From Mycolicibacterium sp. lyk4-40-TYG-92 (GTDB lineage Bacteria > Actinomycetota > Actinomycetes > Mycobacteriales > Mycobacteriaceae): DNA of 64,000 bases. The DNA is taken from assembly GCF_030209435.1 (NCBI RefSeq), contig NZ_JARVRX010000017.1, positions 62,001-126,000 on the forward strand. Direction: 5' to 3'. This document shows positions 9,330-16,934 of this stretch, piece after piece. Each line of letters begins with the position of its first letter. Positions within the stretch are counted from its first letter, which is position 1. The notes under the pieces are model-generated. The model was not told the DNA's origin. It saw nothing but the letters and a program-made list of their open reading frames with translations, and did no database searches. The position numbers and the translations under genes were made by a program.

Positions 9330-11063
9330 ATGCTCTGGGCACTGCTGCGGCAGTACACGAGGCCGTATCGGCGGCAGCTGACGGTGGTGGCGACGCTGCA
9401 ACTGATCAGCACGCTGGCCTCGCTGTATCTGCCGACGCTCAACGCCCGCATCATCGATCACGGCGTCGCACGCGGCGACACCAACGTCATCGGGCGGCTC
9501 GGCGCCATCATGCTCGGCGTCAGCGCGCTGCAGGTGCTGTGCGCCATCGGCGCGGTCTACTTCGGTTCGCGCGCCGGCATGGGCTTCGGCCGTGACCTGC
9601 GGTGGGCGGTGTTCCGCCAGGTGCTCGGCTGGTCCAACGCCGAAGCCGTGCGGTTCGGCGCACCCACGCTGATGACCCGCACCACCAACGACGTCCAGCA
9701 GATCCAGGTGCTGGTGCAGATGACCTGCACCATGCTGATCACCGCGCCGATCATGTGCATCGGCGGCATCGCGATGGCCGTGCACCAGAACGCCGGTCTG
9801 TCCTGGCTGCTGCTGGTCAGCGTGCCGGTGATGGCGGTGTGCAACTACCTGATCATCTCCCGGCTGCTGCCGTTGTTCCGCCGCATGCAGTGGTTGATCG
9901 ACAACATCAATCGGGTGCTGCGCGAGCAGCTCACCGGCATTCGGGTGGTCCGGGCCTTTTCGCGGGAGGACGCCGAACGTGACCGGTTCGGCGACGCCAA
10001 TCACGCCCTGACCGACACCACCCTGACCGTCGGCCGGTGGCAGGCCCTGATGCTGCCCGCGACCACCCTCGTGGTGAATCTGTCCAGCGTGGCGGTGATC
10101 TGGTTCGGCGGCATCCGCATCGATCACGGCCAGATGCAAGTCGGTTCGCTGATCGCGTTCCTCTCGTACTTCATGCAGATCCTGATGGCCGTGCTGATGG
10201 TGACCATCGTGCTGGTGATCCTGCCGCGGGCGTCGGTGTGCGCCGAGCGGATCAGCGATGTGCTCGCGACCGAGCCGTCGATCGTGGCGCCTGATGCGCC
10301 CATCGTGCCTGACGCTCGCCGCGGAGAGATCACAGTGGCTGCGGCCACCTTTGGGTACCCCGGGGCCGTTGATCCTGTGCTGCACGGGGTTTCACTGACG
10401 GCGCGCCCCGGCACCGTGACAGCGATCGTCGGATCGACCGGATCCGGCAAGTCGACGCTGATGGCACTGCTGTGCCGCATGTACGACGTCACCTCGGGCG
10501 CTGTGACGGTCGACGGCGTCGACGTGCGGGACTACGACCCCGAACAGTTGTGGTCGATGATCGGCGTGGTGCCGCAGCGCGGGCACGTGTTCTCCGGCAC
10601 AGTCGCCGACAACCTCCGGTTCGGCAAGGCCGACGCCACCGAGGACGAGATGTGGGCTGCGCTGGGTGTCGCGTCGGCTGATTTCGTCGCGGACCACCCC
10701 GAGGGTCTGGGCATGCCGGTCGCCCAGGGCGGCACCAATTTCTCCGGTGGCCAGCGGCAGCGCCTCGCCATCGCCCGCGCGGTGGTCCGGCGGCCGGCGG
10801 TGTACCTGTTCGACGACGCGTTCTCAGCGCTGGACGTCCACACCGACGCCCGGGTGCGGGCCGCGTTGTCCGCGGTGGCCGCCGATGCCACGGTGATCAT
10901 TGTCGCCCAGCGTCTTTCGACGGTCGCTGCCGCCGATCAGATCGTCGTACTCGACAACGGCCACGTGGTGGGCGTCGGCACGCATTCCGAGCTGATCGAG
11001 TCGTGCCCCGTGTACCGCGAATTCGCCGACTCGCAGGCGGTAGCGGCGGGAGACGTGGCGTGA
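9330..11063 (+). CDS. ABC exporter half-transporter, first subunit (Rv1273c-type)
   Basis: 577 residues from the ATG at 9330 ([15 protein letters not shown]); a GTG six codons earlier is possible but less like the orthologue. A six-helix ABC transmembrane domain (about 1-310) precedes a nucleotide-binding domain. The latter has Walker [12 protein letters not shown]-loop [12 protein letters not shown], signature [13 protein letters not shown], Walker [10 protein letters not shown] and a degenerate switch (IIVAQRLS, Gln in place of His). Asp in place of the catalytic Glu after Walker B, together with the H-to-Q switch, suggests a degenerate site. Its partner keeps the canonical residues, so the two likely form an asymmetric heterodimer for lipid or drug export. 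Confidence 0.92.
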   Translation: MLWALLRQYTRPYRRQLTVVATLQLISTLASLYLPTLNARIIDHGVARGDTNVIGRLGAIMLGVSALQVLCAIGAVYFGSRAGMGFGRDLRWAVFRQVLGWSNAEAVRFGAPTLMTRTTNDVQQIQVLVQMTCTMLITAPIMCIGGIAMAVHQNAGLSWLLLVSVPVMAVCNYLIISRLLPLFRRMQWLIDNINRVLREQLTGIRVVRAFSREDAERDRFGDANHALTDTTLTVGRWQALMLPATTLVVNLSSVAVIWFGGIRIDHGQMQVGSLIAFLSYFMQILMAVLMVTIVLVILPRASVCAERISDVLATEPSIVAPDAPIVPDARRGEITVAAATFGYPGAVDPVLHGVSLTARPGTVTAIVGSTGSGKSTLMALLCRMYDVTSGAVTVDGVDVRDYDPEQLWSMIGVVPQRGHVFSGTVADNLRFGKADATEDEMWAALGVASADFVADHPEGLGMPVAQGGTNFSGGQRQRLAIARAVVRRPAVYLFDDAFSALDVHTDARVRAALSAVAADATVIIVAQRLSTVAAADQIVVLDNGHVVGVGTHSELIESCPVYREFADSQAVAAGDVA

Positions 11064-13039
11064 CCCGGCCGCCGTCGGCCGCCATGCTGGCCTCGGGTGC
11101 GCGGTCCGAGAACTTCCGGGAGACGGCGCTGCGGCTGGTGAAACAGCTGGCACCACAACGTGGCCGAGTTGTCGTGGTGATGGTGTTGGGGATCGCCGGC
11201 ATCGCCGTCGGCGTGATCGGGCCCCGCATCCTCGGCCACGCCACCGACCTGTTGTTCAGTGGCGTGCTCGGACGCGGCTTGCCGACCGGGATCAGCCGCG
11301 AGCAGGCGGTGGCAGCCGCACGGGCTCGCGGCGACAACACCTTTGCCGACCTGCTCGCCGGCGCCAATGTGGTTCCGGGCCAGGGTGTCGACTTCACTGC
11401 GATCGGCCACGTGCTGACTCTCGCACTGCTGCTGTATCTGGTTTCTGCCGTGATGGTGTGGGTCGAGGCACGGCTGCTCAACGCCATTGTCCAGCGCACC
11501 ATGTTCACCCTGCGCGCCCACGTCGAGGACAAGATTCACCGACTGCCGTTGTCCTACTTCGACTCCCGGCCCCGCGGCGAGATTCTCAGCCGTGTCACCA
11601 ACGACATCGACAACGTCCAGACGTCATTGACCATTACCGTCAGCCAGCTGCTGACCTCGGCGCTGACGGTGGTGGCGGTGCTGGCGGCGATGATCTGGAT
11701 TTCGCCGCTGCTGGCGTTGATCACCGTGCTGACGGTGCCGTTCACCTTGCTGGCGACGCGGATCATCACCAAGCGGTCGCGGCAGCAGTTCATGGCCCAG
11801 TGGCGAAATACGGGCCGGCTCAACGCCCACATCGAAGAGACGTACAGCGGTTTCACCGTCGTCAAGACCTTCGGGCACCGGGCACTGGCCGAGGAGAAGT
11901 TCCGCGAGCTGAACGACGATGTCTACCAGGCGAGTTTCGGGGCCCAGTCGCTGTCCGGACTGGTCTCCCCGATCACGACGTTCATCGGCAACATCAGCTA
12001 TGTCGGCGTCGCGGTGGTCGGCGGCATCCAGGTGGCGACCGGGCAGATCAGCCTGGGCAGCATCCAGGCGTTCATCCAGTACGTGCGGCAGTTCAATCAG
12101 CCATTGACCCAGATCGCGTCGATGTACAACACCATGCAGTCCGGGATGGCCAGCGCGGAGCGGGTTTTCGAGTTCCTGGACGCCGACGAAGACACCGCTC
12201 CAGTGGCCGGGCCGGCGCCGAGCCCTGGTCCAGCGGTGCCGGACCGTGTCTCACCGGACCCGAGCCGCGGCACAGCTGCGCCCGGCCGTCTCTCGACTCA
12301 GCCCGACCGTCTCTCAACCGCGCCGGACCTCGTCGAGTTCGAGCGGGTCAACTTCTCCTACGTACCCGGGACTCCGGTCATCGAGGACCTGTCGTTCGTC
12401 GCCGAACCGGGCACCACCGTGGCCATCGTCGGGCCGACCGGGGCCGGAAAAACCACGCTCGTGAATCTGCTGATGCGGTTCTACGAGCCGGATTCCGGCC
12501 GAATCCTGTTGGGCGGCCGAGACATCGCGACGATGAGCCGCGCCGAGCTGCGGTCGCGCATCGGCATGGTGCTGCAGGACACGTGGCTGATCGGCGGCAC
12601 CATCTACGACAACATCGCCTACGGACGTCCCGACGCCACCGAGACCGAGGTGATCGATGCGGCCCGCACCGCACGCGTCGACCATTTCGTGCACACGCTG
12701 CCGAACGGGTACCAGACACGGCTCAACGAGAACGGCGTGAACATCAGCGCCGGTGAGAAGCAGCTGATCACCATAGCCCGAGCGCTGGTCCGGCAGCCCC
12801 AGCTGCTGATCCTCGACGAGGCCACCAGTTCCGTCGACAGCCGCACCGAGCTGCTGATCGCCCAGGCCACCGCGGAGCTGCGTCGCAATCGGACGAGTTT
12901 CATTATCGCGCACCGACTTTCCACCATCCGCGATGCCGATCTGATCCTCGTGGTCCAGGCCGGGCGCATCGTCGAGCGCGGATCCCACGACGAACTCCTC
13001 CAGCGGCACGGGGCTTACTGGAAGATGACGCAGGCCTGA
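11060..13039 (+). CDS. ABC exporter half-transporter, second subunit (Rv1272c-type)
   Basis: 659 residues from the GTG at 11060, which forms a GTGA overlap with the stop of the first subunit. The transmembrane domain (about 40-360) includes an extracellular loop with [20 protein letters not shown]. The NBD has Walker [22 protein letters not shown], signature [13 protein letters not shown], Walker [10 protein letters not shown] with the catalytic Glu, and switch FIIAHRLS. This is the catalytically complete partner of the upstream subunit. Between TMD and NBD (about residues 385-430) it carries a Pro/Ser/Arg-rich linker with repeated D/G-R-L/V-S units, longer than I recall in M. tuberculosis. 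The substrate is unknown. Confidence 0.92.
   Translation: MTRPPSAAMLASGARSENFRETALRLVKQLAPQRGRVVVVMVLGIAGIAVGVIGPRILGHATDLLFSGVLGRGLPTGISREQAVAAARARGDNTFADLLAGANVVPGQGVDFTAIGHVLTLALLLYLVSAVMVWVEARLLNAIVQRTMFTLRAHVEDKIHRLPLSYFDSRPRGEILSRVTNDIDNVQTSLTITVSQLLTSALTVVAVLAAMIWISPLLALITVLTVPFTLLATRIITKRSRQQFMAQWRNTGRLNAHIEETYSGFTVVKTFGHRALAEEKFRELNDDVYQASFGAQSLSGLVSPITTFIGNISYVGVAVVGGIQVATGQISLGSIQAFIQYVRQFNQPLTQIASMYNTMQSGMASAERVFEFLDADEDTAPVAGPAPSPGPAVPDRVSPDPSRGTAAPGRLSTQPDRLSTAPDLVEFERVNFSYVPGTPVIEDLSFVAEPGTTVAIVGPTGAGKTTLVNLLMRFYEPDSGRILLGGRDIATMSRAELRSRIGMVLQDTWLIGGTIYDNIAYGRPDATETEVIDAARTARVDHFVHTLPNGYQTRLNENGVNISAGEKQLITIARALVRQPQLLILDEATSSVDSRTELLIAQATAELRRNRTSFIIAHRLSTIRDADLILVVQAGRIVERGSHDELLQRHGAYWKMTQA
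12242..12326 (+). repeat. degenerate tandem repeat in the TMD-NBD linker
   Basis: Three related coding units, reading [14 protein letters not shown] and DRLSTAP, lie in frame within the second ABC subunit. The last two are adjacent 21-base units. The stretch interrupts an otherwise conserved linker and probably arose by local duplication. Confidence 0.55.
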
Positions 13040-13114
13040 CGGTTGCGCGCCACGCATGTCCGGGGCTGAGCCGGCGATAACACCCTTGGCAGGTCCGTTG
13101 CGTTCGGCTGGTGC

Positions 13115-13152
13115 GCGGGCCTGCCGCTCCGCCGTCGAAGCGGCAGGCCCGC
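13115..13152. terminator. hairpin between convergent ABC exporter and HNH genes
   Basis: Perfect 14-base inverted repeat: GCGGGCCTGCCGCT (13115-13128) and AGCGGCAGGCCCGC (13139-13152), with a 10-base loop. It sits between convergent stops at 13039 and 13200, so it can serve both strands. No U-tract follows, which is usual for mycobacterial terminators. The rest of this 160-base gap shows nothing recognisable. Confidence 0.7.
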
Positions 13153-13199
13153 GATGCGCATTCACTGTTGAGTTATCAAGGTGCAGAACGCTTTATGTG

Positions 13200-14438
13200 T
13201 TATGCGGCGTGGTCGAGTCGCATGGTGCGGCGGTTGTAAGCCGGTACCGGGTTCCGTTGTGGGTCGACGGTGGCCGGTGGGATGAGCCAGGGGTGTCGGT
13301 CCAGCCCCATGACGACGTCCCAGCCGTCGTGGTGGACGTTGGCGTGACACGCCGGGCACAGCAGGCAGCCGTTACCCAGTGACGTCTCGCCGCCGTGGGT
13401 CCAGTGCACGATGTGATGGGCATGGGTGCGCCCCGGTGGGGCGCCGCATTTGATGCAGCACTGATCGCGCAGATACAACGCTTTCCGGAGGTGCGGCGGG
13501 AACAGCCGCTTCTCCCGCCCCATGTCCAGCGGCACCTGCTCGCCGTCCACGACGACGGTCGTCACAGCCGTGTCGCAGCAGATCCGCTCCAAGGTCATGG
13601 TGCTGATCGACCCCATGAACGCCAACTCCGCCAAATCCGGAACCTGTGCGGGCACCGTCACCAACAACTGCGTCCGCGGCGCCGACGCGACATCCCCACC
13701 GCGGGCGGCCATATCGAGCACCGCCTCCAACGCATCGGCGCGGCGCCGGCTGGCGGAGCGGGTGTCGGGGCTGCCGTCGGGTTCGGGTCGCGGCGCCGAC
13801 AACTCTTCCACCGCGGCGACCAGCTTGGCGCCGACTTCGGCATCCAGGTCGGCGCGCACCTGCAGTCGCCCGTCACTGGTGACGCGATGCTCGAGGGTGT
13901 TGACCAACCGATCCTCCGCGGCCGGCAGCCCGCCTTCGGCGGCGGCGGCGCGGTTGCCGAGTTTTCGGGCCCGGTCCGCGATCGTCGCCGGGGTAGCTCC
14001 GGAGAAGAACTGCCCCAACAGATCGGCCACCTGCCGGAATCGGGCTTCCTCGTCCACCTCACCGGGTGATCGGGTTCGAATGTGGTTGATGCCCTTGACG
14101 ATCGCATCGACATGCTCACCCGAGACCGCCCCATCGCACGCGTGCGCCGCCAACGTCGGCAACAACGGCAACGCCCCACCGACCCGAACCAGCCGCTCCG
14201 CCACCGCCGGTGCACACCCCAGCGACATCAGCAGTTCCCGCAGCGTCCGCCCCTGGCCCGCGGCCACACCACAGCGGTCCAACACCCCGGCCAGCGTCGC
14301 CGCCAAGTGATCGACCACATTCCGCATCCTCAACAGACACCGCGCCACCTCCAGCGCGTCGTCCCCGGCCATCTCGTCGGGAAGGACCACGTCACGCAGG
14401 TGGTCGAGAAGGGGGTGGAGATCCGATGCGATTCCCAT
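13200..14438 (-). CDS. 13E12-type HNH endonuclease-domain protein (DUF222)
   Basis: 412 residues from the ATG at 14438 (MGIASDLHPLLDHL). The N-terminal and central part is the helical DUF222 region. The C-terminus is an HNH domain: CIKCGAPPGRTHAHHIVHW, then GNGCLLCPACHANVHH, with two CxxC zinc pairs and the H-H/N/H catalytic series (about residues 335-385). These 13E12-repeat family proteins are multicopy in mycobacteria. Several M. tuberculosis members belong to the LexA regulon. A perfect SOS box abuts the -10 of this copy, so DNA-damage induction is expected. The biochemical role of the family is not settled. Confidence 0.88.
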   Translation of the reverse strand: MGIASDLHPLLDHLRDVVLPDEMAGDDALEVARCLLRMRNVVDHLAATLAGVLDRCGVAAGQGRTLRELLMSLGCAPAVAERLVRVGGALPLLPTLAAHACDGAVSGEHVDAIVKGINHIRTRSPGEVDEEARFRQVADLLGQFFSGATPATIADRARKLGNRAAAAEGGLPAAEDRLVNTLEHRVTSDGRLQVRADLDAEVGAKLVAAVEELSAPRPEPDGSPDTRSASRRRADALEAVLDMAARGGDVASAPRTQLLVTVPAQVPDLAELAFMGSISTMTLERICCDTAVTTVVVDGEQVPLDMGREKRLFPPHLRKALYLRDQCCIKCGAPPGRTHAHHIVHWTHGGETSLGNGCLLCPACHANVHHDGWDVVMGLDRHPWLIPPATVDPQRNPVPAYNRRTMRLDHAA

Positions 14439-14443
14439 GCCCA

Positions 14444-14465
14444 ATTGTATCGAACAAATGTTCGA
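14444..14465 (-). promoter_or_regulatory. LexA SOS box next to a -10 element
   Basis: TCGAACAAATGTTCGA (14450-14465) is a perfect 6-4-6 palindrome matching the mycobacterial LexA consensus TCGAAC-N4-GTTCGA. Directly adjoining it on the minus strand is TACAAT (14449-14444), five bases before the ATG at 14438. LexA bound here would block RNA polymerase. The box is seen directly; the regulation follows from knowledge of mycobacterial LexA sites. Confidence 0.88.
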
Positions 14466-14576
14466 ACAGCAAGGCCGGATTTTGCGAGCGCTGTAACGCA
14501 CGTGACGCTATTTACCCACCGTGACCAGCGTGTACAAAGTGACCAAAGTTGTTCGCGCCGGAACGCGCAGGTTGGG

Positions 14577-14599
14577 GGCAGGGTCCAGTCGACCCTGCC
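14577..14599. terminator. hairpin downstream of the methyltransferase operon
   Basis: Perfect 9-base stem GGCAGGGTC / GACCCTGCC with a 5-base loop. It lies about 100 bases beyond the stop of the leftward methyltransferase gene and upstream of the HNH promoter. A role ending the leftward transcript is inferred. I see no gene in 14466-14698. Confidence 0.5.
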
Positions 14600-14698
14600 G
14601 AGTTTGGGTGACCCGAGACGACGCGGCGTGGATGCTCGGAGGAGGCCGCAGGTGTTTGGCGCGTGCCGCAGGACATCCGCGTGCCGCGACCCACAGAC

Positions 14699-15217
14699 CT
14701 ACGGCCGGTACGGCGTAACCCGCGGCAGCCAGGCCGGGACGGACGCGCAGTAGCGCCGGTACTCGTCGCCGAATTGCCTCAGCAGGGCGGGTTGCTCATA
14801 GAAGTACACAAATGCCGCCGTCGCCAATACGAAAAACGCGGCATACCAAAGGAGTACCGGCTGCCCGAGGACCAACGCCTGACCAACGATGACGGCCGCC
14901 ACTGCGAGGTACATCGGATTGCGAACGTACCGGTGCGGCCCCGTAACGACCAATGTCTGCGTCGGCGCTCCCGGCAACGGCGTGCCCAGCCCATCACTGG
15001 CGAATTTGTAGATCGCCGCAAGCAGCACCGGCAGCCCGAGAACAATCAGCACTACACCGCCGACCCATGCGCCAGGAATACCGAGGAGATCGCCGGCGCG
15101 TCGCCAACCGCTGGTCAGCGAGTACGGGATCAGTCCTGCCATGGTGCCGGGCACGATGACGGTGAAAACGGCACTGCGGACCAGGCTTTGACGTCGCAGG
15201 GACGCCGAAGTGGGCAT
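14699..15217 (-). CDS. isoprenylcysteine carboxyl methyltransferase-family membrane protein
   Basis: 172 residues with four or five predicted membrane segments. The family SAM-binding C-terminus is visible: VTGPHRYVRNPMYLAV (about 91-106), then YEQPALLRQFGDEYRRYCASVPAWLP near 140-165, the RxxExxL-like end of ICMT/PEMT proteins. These enzymes methylate lipids or carboxylates at the membrane. Bacterial substrates are mostly unknown. It starts three bases after the stop of the upstream hypothetical gene, so the two are co-transcribed. Confidence 0.8.
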   Translation of the reverse strand: MPTSASLRRQSLVRSAVFTVIVPGTMAGLIPYSLTSGWRRAGDLLGIPGAWVGGVVLIVLGLPVLLAAIYKFASDGLGTPLPGAPTQTLVVTGPHRYVRNPMYLAVAAVIVGQALVLGQPVLLWYAAFFVLATAAFVYFYEQPALLRQFGDEYRRYCASVPAWLPRVTPYRP

Positions 15218-15220
15218 GAC

Positions 15221-15694
15221 TCAGGCCGCGAAGGCAGACGTCACTTGGACCCGGATTACCGGATCGGACTCGAGGCTATGCCGTAGTGCACTCTCGAACT
15301 GCCAGATGGATGCGAGGTCGTGGTCCAGTCGGCAGTCCACGGCAGCGGCCGTGCCCGACGGCGGCGGGCTGTCGGCAATGTGGTCGGCGACGGGTTCGAG
15401 CAAGGTCCGCGGCGCGGCGAGGTAGTACCCGGGATTCGGGCCGCCGACCTCGGCGGCGTACAGCAGCCCGTGCTCGGTGATGATGATGTGGGTGGCGACG
15501 ACTTGCACCGGCCCGTGCCGTTCCGCCGCGCCCCATTCCTCGGCCGCCAGCCGCCCCTGGATGACGTGCAGTCGCACGTCGTCGGTCAGGAATCTCGTGA
15601 AGTCACCCGGCCCGAGCACACGGGCCGACGCAAGGTCGGCGTCCAGGCTGCCGCACAGCATCTCGCCGATGTAATTGAACAACCGATCGCTCAT
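15221..15694 (-). CDS. hypothetical protein, 157 aa
   Basis: I do not recognise this family. The frame runs from an ATG at 15694 with a GGGAGCG ribosome-binding sequence about seven bases upstream. Composition is soluble alpha/beta without signal peptide or membrane segments. Noticeable pieces are TDDVRLHVIQGRLAAEEWG and VQVVATHIIITEHGLLYAAEV. It precedes the methyltransferase gene by three bases and is probably its operon partner. Codon use fits the genome, which supports it as a real gene. Confidence 0.65.
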   Translation of the reverse strand: MSDRLFNYIGEMLCGSLDADLASARVLGPGDFTRFLTDDVRLHVIQGRLAAEEWGAAERHGPVQVVATHIIITEHGLLYAAEVGGPNPGYYLAAPRTLLEPVADHIADSPPPSGTAAAVDCRLDHDLASIWQFESALRHSLESDPVIRVQVTSAFAA

Positions 15695-15759
15695 GACGCG
15701 CTCCCATCGGGCCAGTACCTTGAGCCTGCACCCGCGCGGCGGCGAACGTCAATGGTTGA

Positions 15760-16311
15760 TCAGAGTTGTGGACCCTCCGCACGAAGATCGTCGACCGCTG
15801 TCATCGCGTCACGCAGTTTCGCGAGCCACTCTTCGGCATGCTCGCCGACAAGCCGCACCGACCACGCCAGCGCATCGGAGCGCGACCGTGCCACCCCGGC
15901 GTCAACCAGCGTGTCGAGAACCTGACGTTCAGGCTGCTTGAGTCGGGTCATCACCGGAACGGCCAAGTGGGTGAACAGGATTCGCTCCGACTCCCCCACT
16001 GACACGCCCCACGCCACTTTGCGGCCGTAGCGAGCTTCGGCCTCGTCGGCGATCCGCATGCGCTCGGACCGGGTCTCTTCCCGGAAGCGCGCCACCCGCC
16101 CGGAGGCACGGGCGGCCGTTTCCGGATTCTCCGGCTCAGGCAGCCGCCCGATGACCACGATCTCTTCGCGGTCCACCGTGACGTCCGGGTCACCGGCGAA
16201 CCACTCTTCCGGGAGCCGGCCGGCGAACCAGTCGGCGGCGTCGCCCGCGTCGGGCTGCTGCGCTTGTTGCCAGCCGCCGCGGCGGTCCTGGCCAGAATGA
16301 CGTTGCCTCAT
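15760..16311 (-). CDS. putative ribbon-helix-helix-like protein, 183 aa
   Basis: N-terminal half: low-complexity Gln/Gly/Asp then acidic, WFAGRLPEEWFAGDPDVTVD followed by EEIVVIGRLPEPE. C-terminal 60 residues: VPVMTRLKQPERQVLDTLV then DAGVARSRSDALAWSVRLV. That pattern (short strand, helix, turn with SRSDAL, helix) resembles ribbon-helix-helix DNA-binding folds. The family is otherwise unknown to me. Three tandem 8-base repeats lie immediately upstream of the start codon, which would suit autoregulation by such a protein. No toxin-like gene is adjacent. It is a single-gene unit upstream of, but 65 bases apart from, the hypothetical/methyltransferase pair. Confidence 0.55.
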   Translation of the reverse strand: MRQRHSGQDRRGGWQQAQQPDAGDAADWFAGRLPEEWFAGDPDVTVDREEIVVIGRLPEPENPETAARASGRVARFREETRSERMRIADEAEARYGRKVAWGVSVGESERILFTHLAVPVMTRLKQPERQVLDTLVDAGVARSRSDALAWSVRLVGEHAEEWLAKLRDAMTAVDDLRAEGPQL

Positions 16312-16335
16312 GCTTACATGATTACATCGTTACAG
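16312..16335 (-). repeat. three 8-base direct repeats at the start of the RHH-like gene
   Basis: On the minus strand the units read CTGTAACG, ATGTAATC and ATGTAAGC, then the ATG start codon. The conserved core is TGTAA with 8-base periodicity. The position, in the core promoter of the 15760-16311 gene, suggests an operator. The repeat is seen directly; the function is inferred. Confidence 0.6.
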
Positions 16336-16390
16336 TTGCAACGGAACAGCCTTTCACCCCAAGCGAACGAAAGGCGTAGAAAGTGGTCTG

Positions 16391-16603
16391 TCAGCGCTTA
16401 CGCAGCAGCGCGGAGCCGCCGAAGACGGCCAGTCCCAGCGCTACCAGCGCGAGGAAAACTGCCCAGCCCGGGCTGACGAAGACACCGACCAGCACGATGG
16501 CGGCGATTACCGGCGACGCCACGAACAGCAGCATGCCCGGGTGTTCCTTCGCTACCGCGAGGGCACTCTTCGCCCGGATCGGGTCAATTTCTTTGCGCGC
16601 CAT
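16391..16603 (-). CDS. small two-helix membrane protein, 70 aa
   Basis: MARKEIDPIRAKSALAVAKE precedes two hydrophobic helices: roughly residues 24-44 (LLFVASPVIAAIVLVGVFVS) and 47-64 (WAVFLALVALGLAVFGG). It ends in ALLRKR. Short basic ends and two helices suggest an inner-membrane hairpin protein. No family is recognised. It is divergent from the copper chaperone gene, with a CsoR-like palindrome in the shared 96-base gap, so copper control of this gene too is possible. Confidence 0.6.
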   Translation of the reverse strand: MARKEIDPIRAKSALAVAKEHPGMLLFVASPVIAAIVLVGVFVSPGWAVFLALVALGLAVFGGSALLRKR

Positions 16604-16670
16604 GGAACCAGGATGCCACCCGGCGCGACTAAAAGACGAGATTCCACCGAGACCCGGATCACAGACTACC

Positions 16671-16693
16671 TATACCCCCTATGGGTATATACT
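16671..16693 (+). promoter_or_regulatory. CsoR-like copper operator overlapping a leaderless promoter
   Basis: TATACCC (16671-16677) and GGGTATA (16683-16689) form a perfect inverted repeat around CCTAT, resembling CsoR-family operators (ATACCC...GGGTAT). It overlaps a TATACT -10 (16688-16693) that lies six bases before the ATG at 16700. No ribosome-binding sequence is present. Repressor binding would therefore block a leaderless transcript of the chaperone/ATPase operon. No csoR gene is in the window, so the regulator would act in trans. Confidence 0.75.
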
Positions 16694-16699
16694 CGCGGC

Positions 16700-16903
16700 A
16701 TGAGTCAGGTACTTGAAGTTCAGGGAATGTCGTGCGGACACTGCGTCGCGTCCATCACCTCAGCTGTCGAGCCGCTGCCCGGCGTGACGGGTGTCGAGGT
16801 GGACCTCAAGGCCGGAACCGTGCGCGTGGACGGCGAGCCCGACCGGGCCGCCGTCGCCGCCGCGATCGAAGACGCCGGGTACGACGTCGTCCAACCGGCA
16901 TGA
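16700..16903 (+). CDS. copper chaperone, heavy-metal-associated domain (CopZ-like)
   Basis: 67 residues comprising one HMA domain: [18 protein letters not shown] with the metal-binding CGHC at residues 12-15, then a betaalphabetabetaalphabeta pattern ending [10 protein letters not shown]. Such proteins carry Cu(I) to P-type ATPases. The ATPase gene begins 31 bases downstream, so the pair forms a copper-export operon. The start was chosen by the -10 spacing and by the HMA fold beginning directly at this Met. Confidence 0.9.
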   Translation: MSQVLEVQGMSCGHCVASITSAVEPLPGVTGVEVDLKAGTVRVDGEPDRAAVAAAIEDAGYDVVQPA

Positions 16904-16934
16904 CGACCAGCGAGAAGCCGGAGGCGGATCGCGC

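Noticed and set aside
13056-13382. A 108-codon plus-strand frame over the HNH 3' end
   Set aside because: It overlaps the terminator hairpin and the antisense of the HNH domain, and has no recognisable features.
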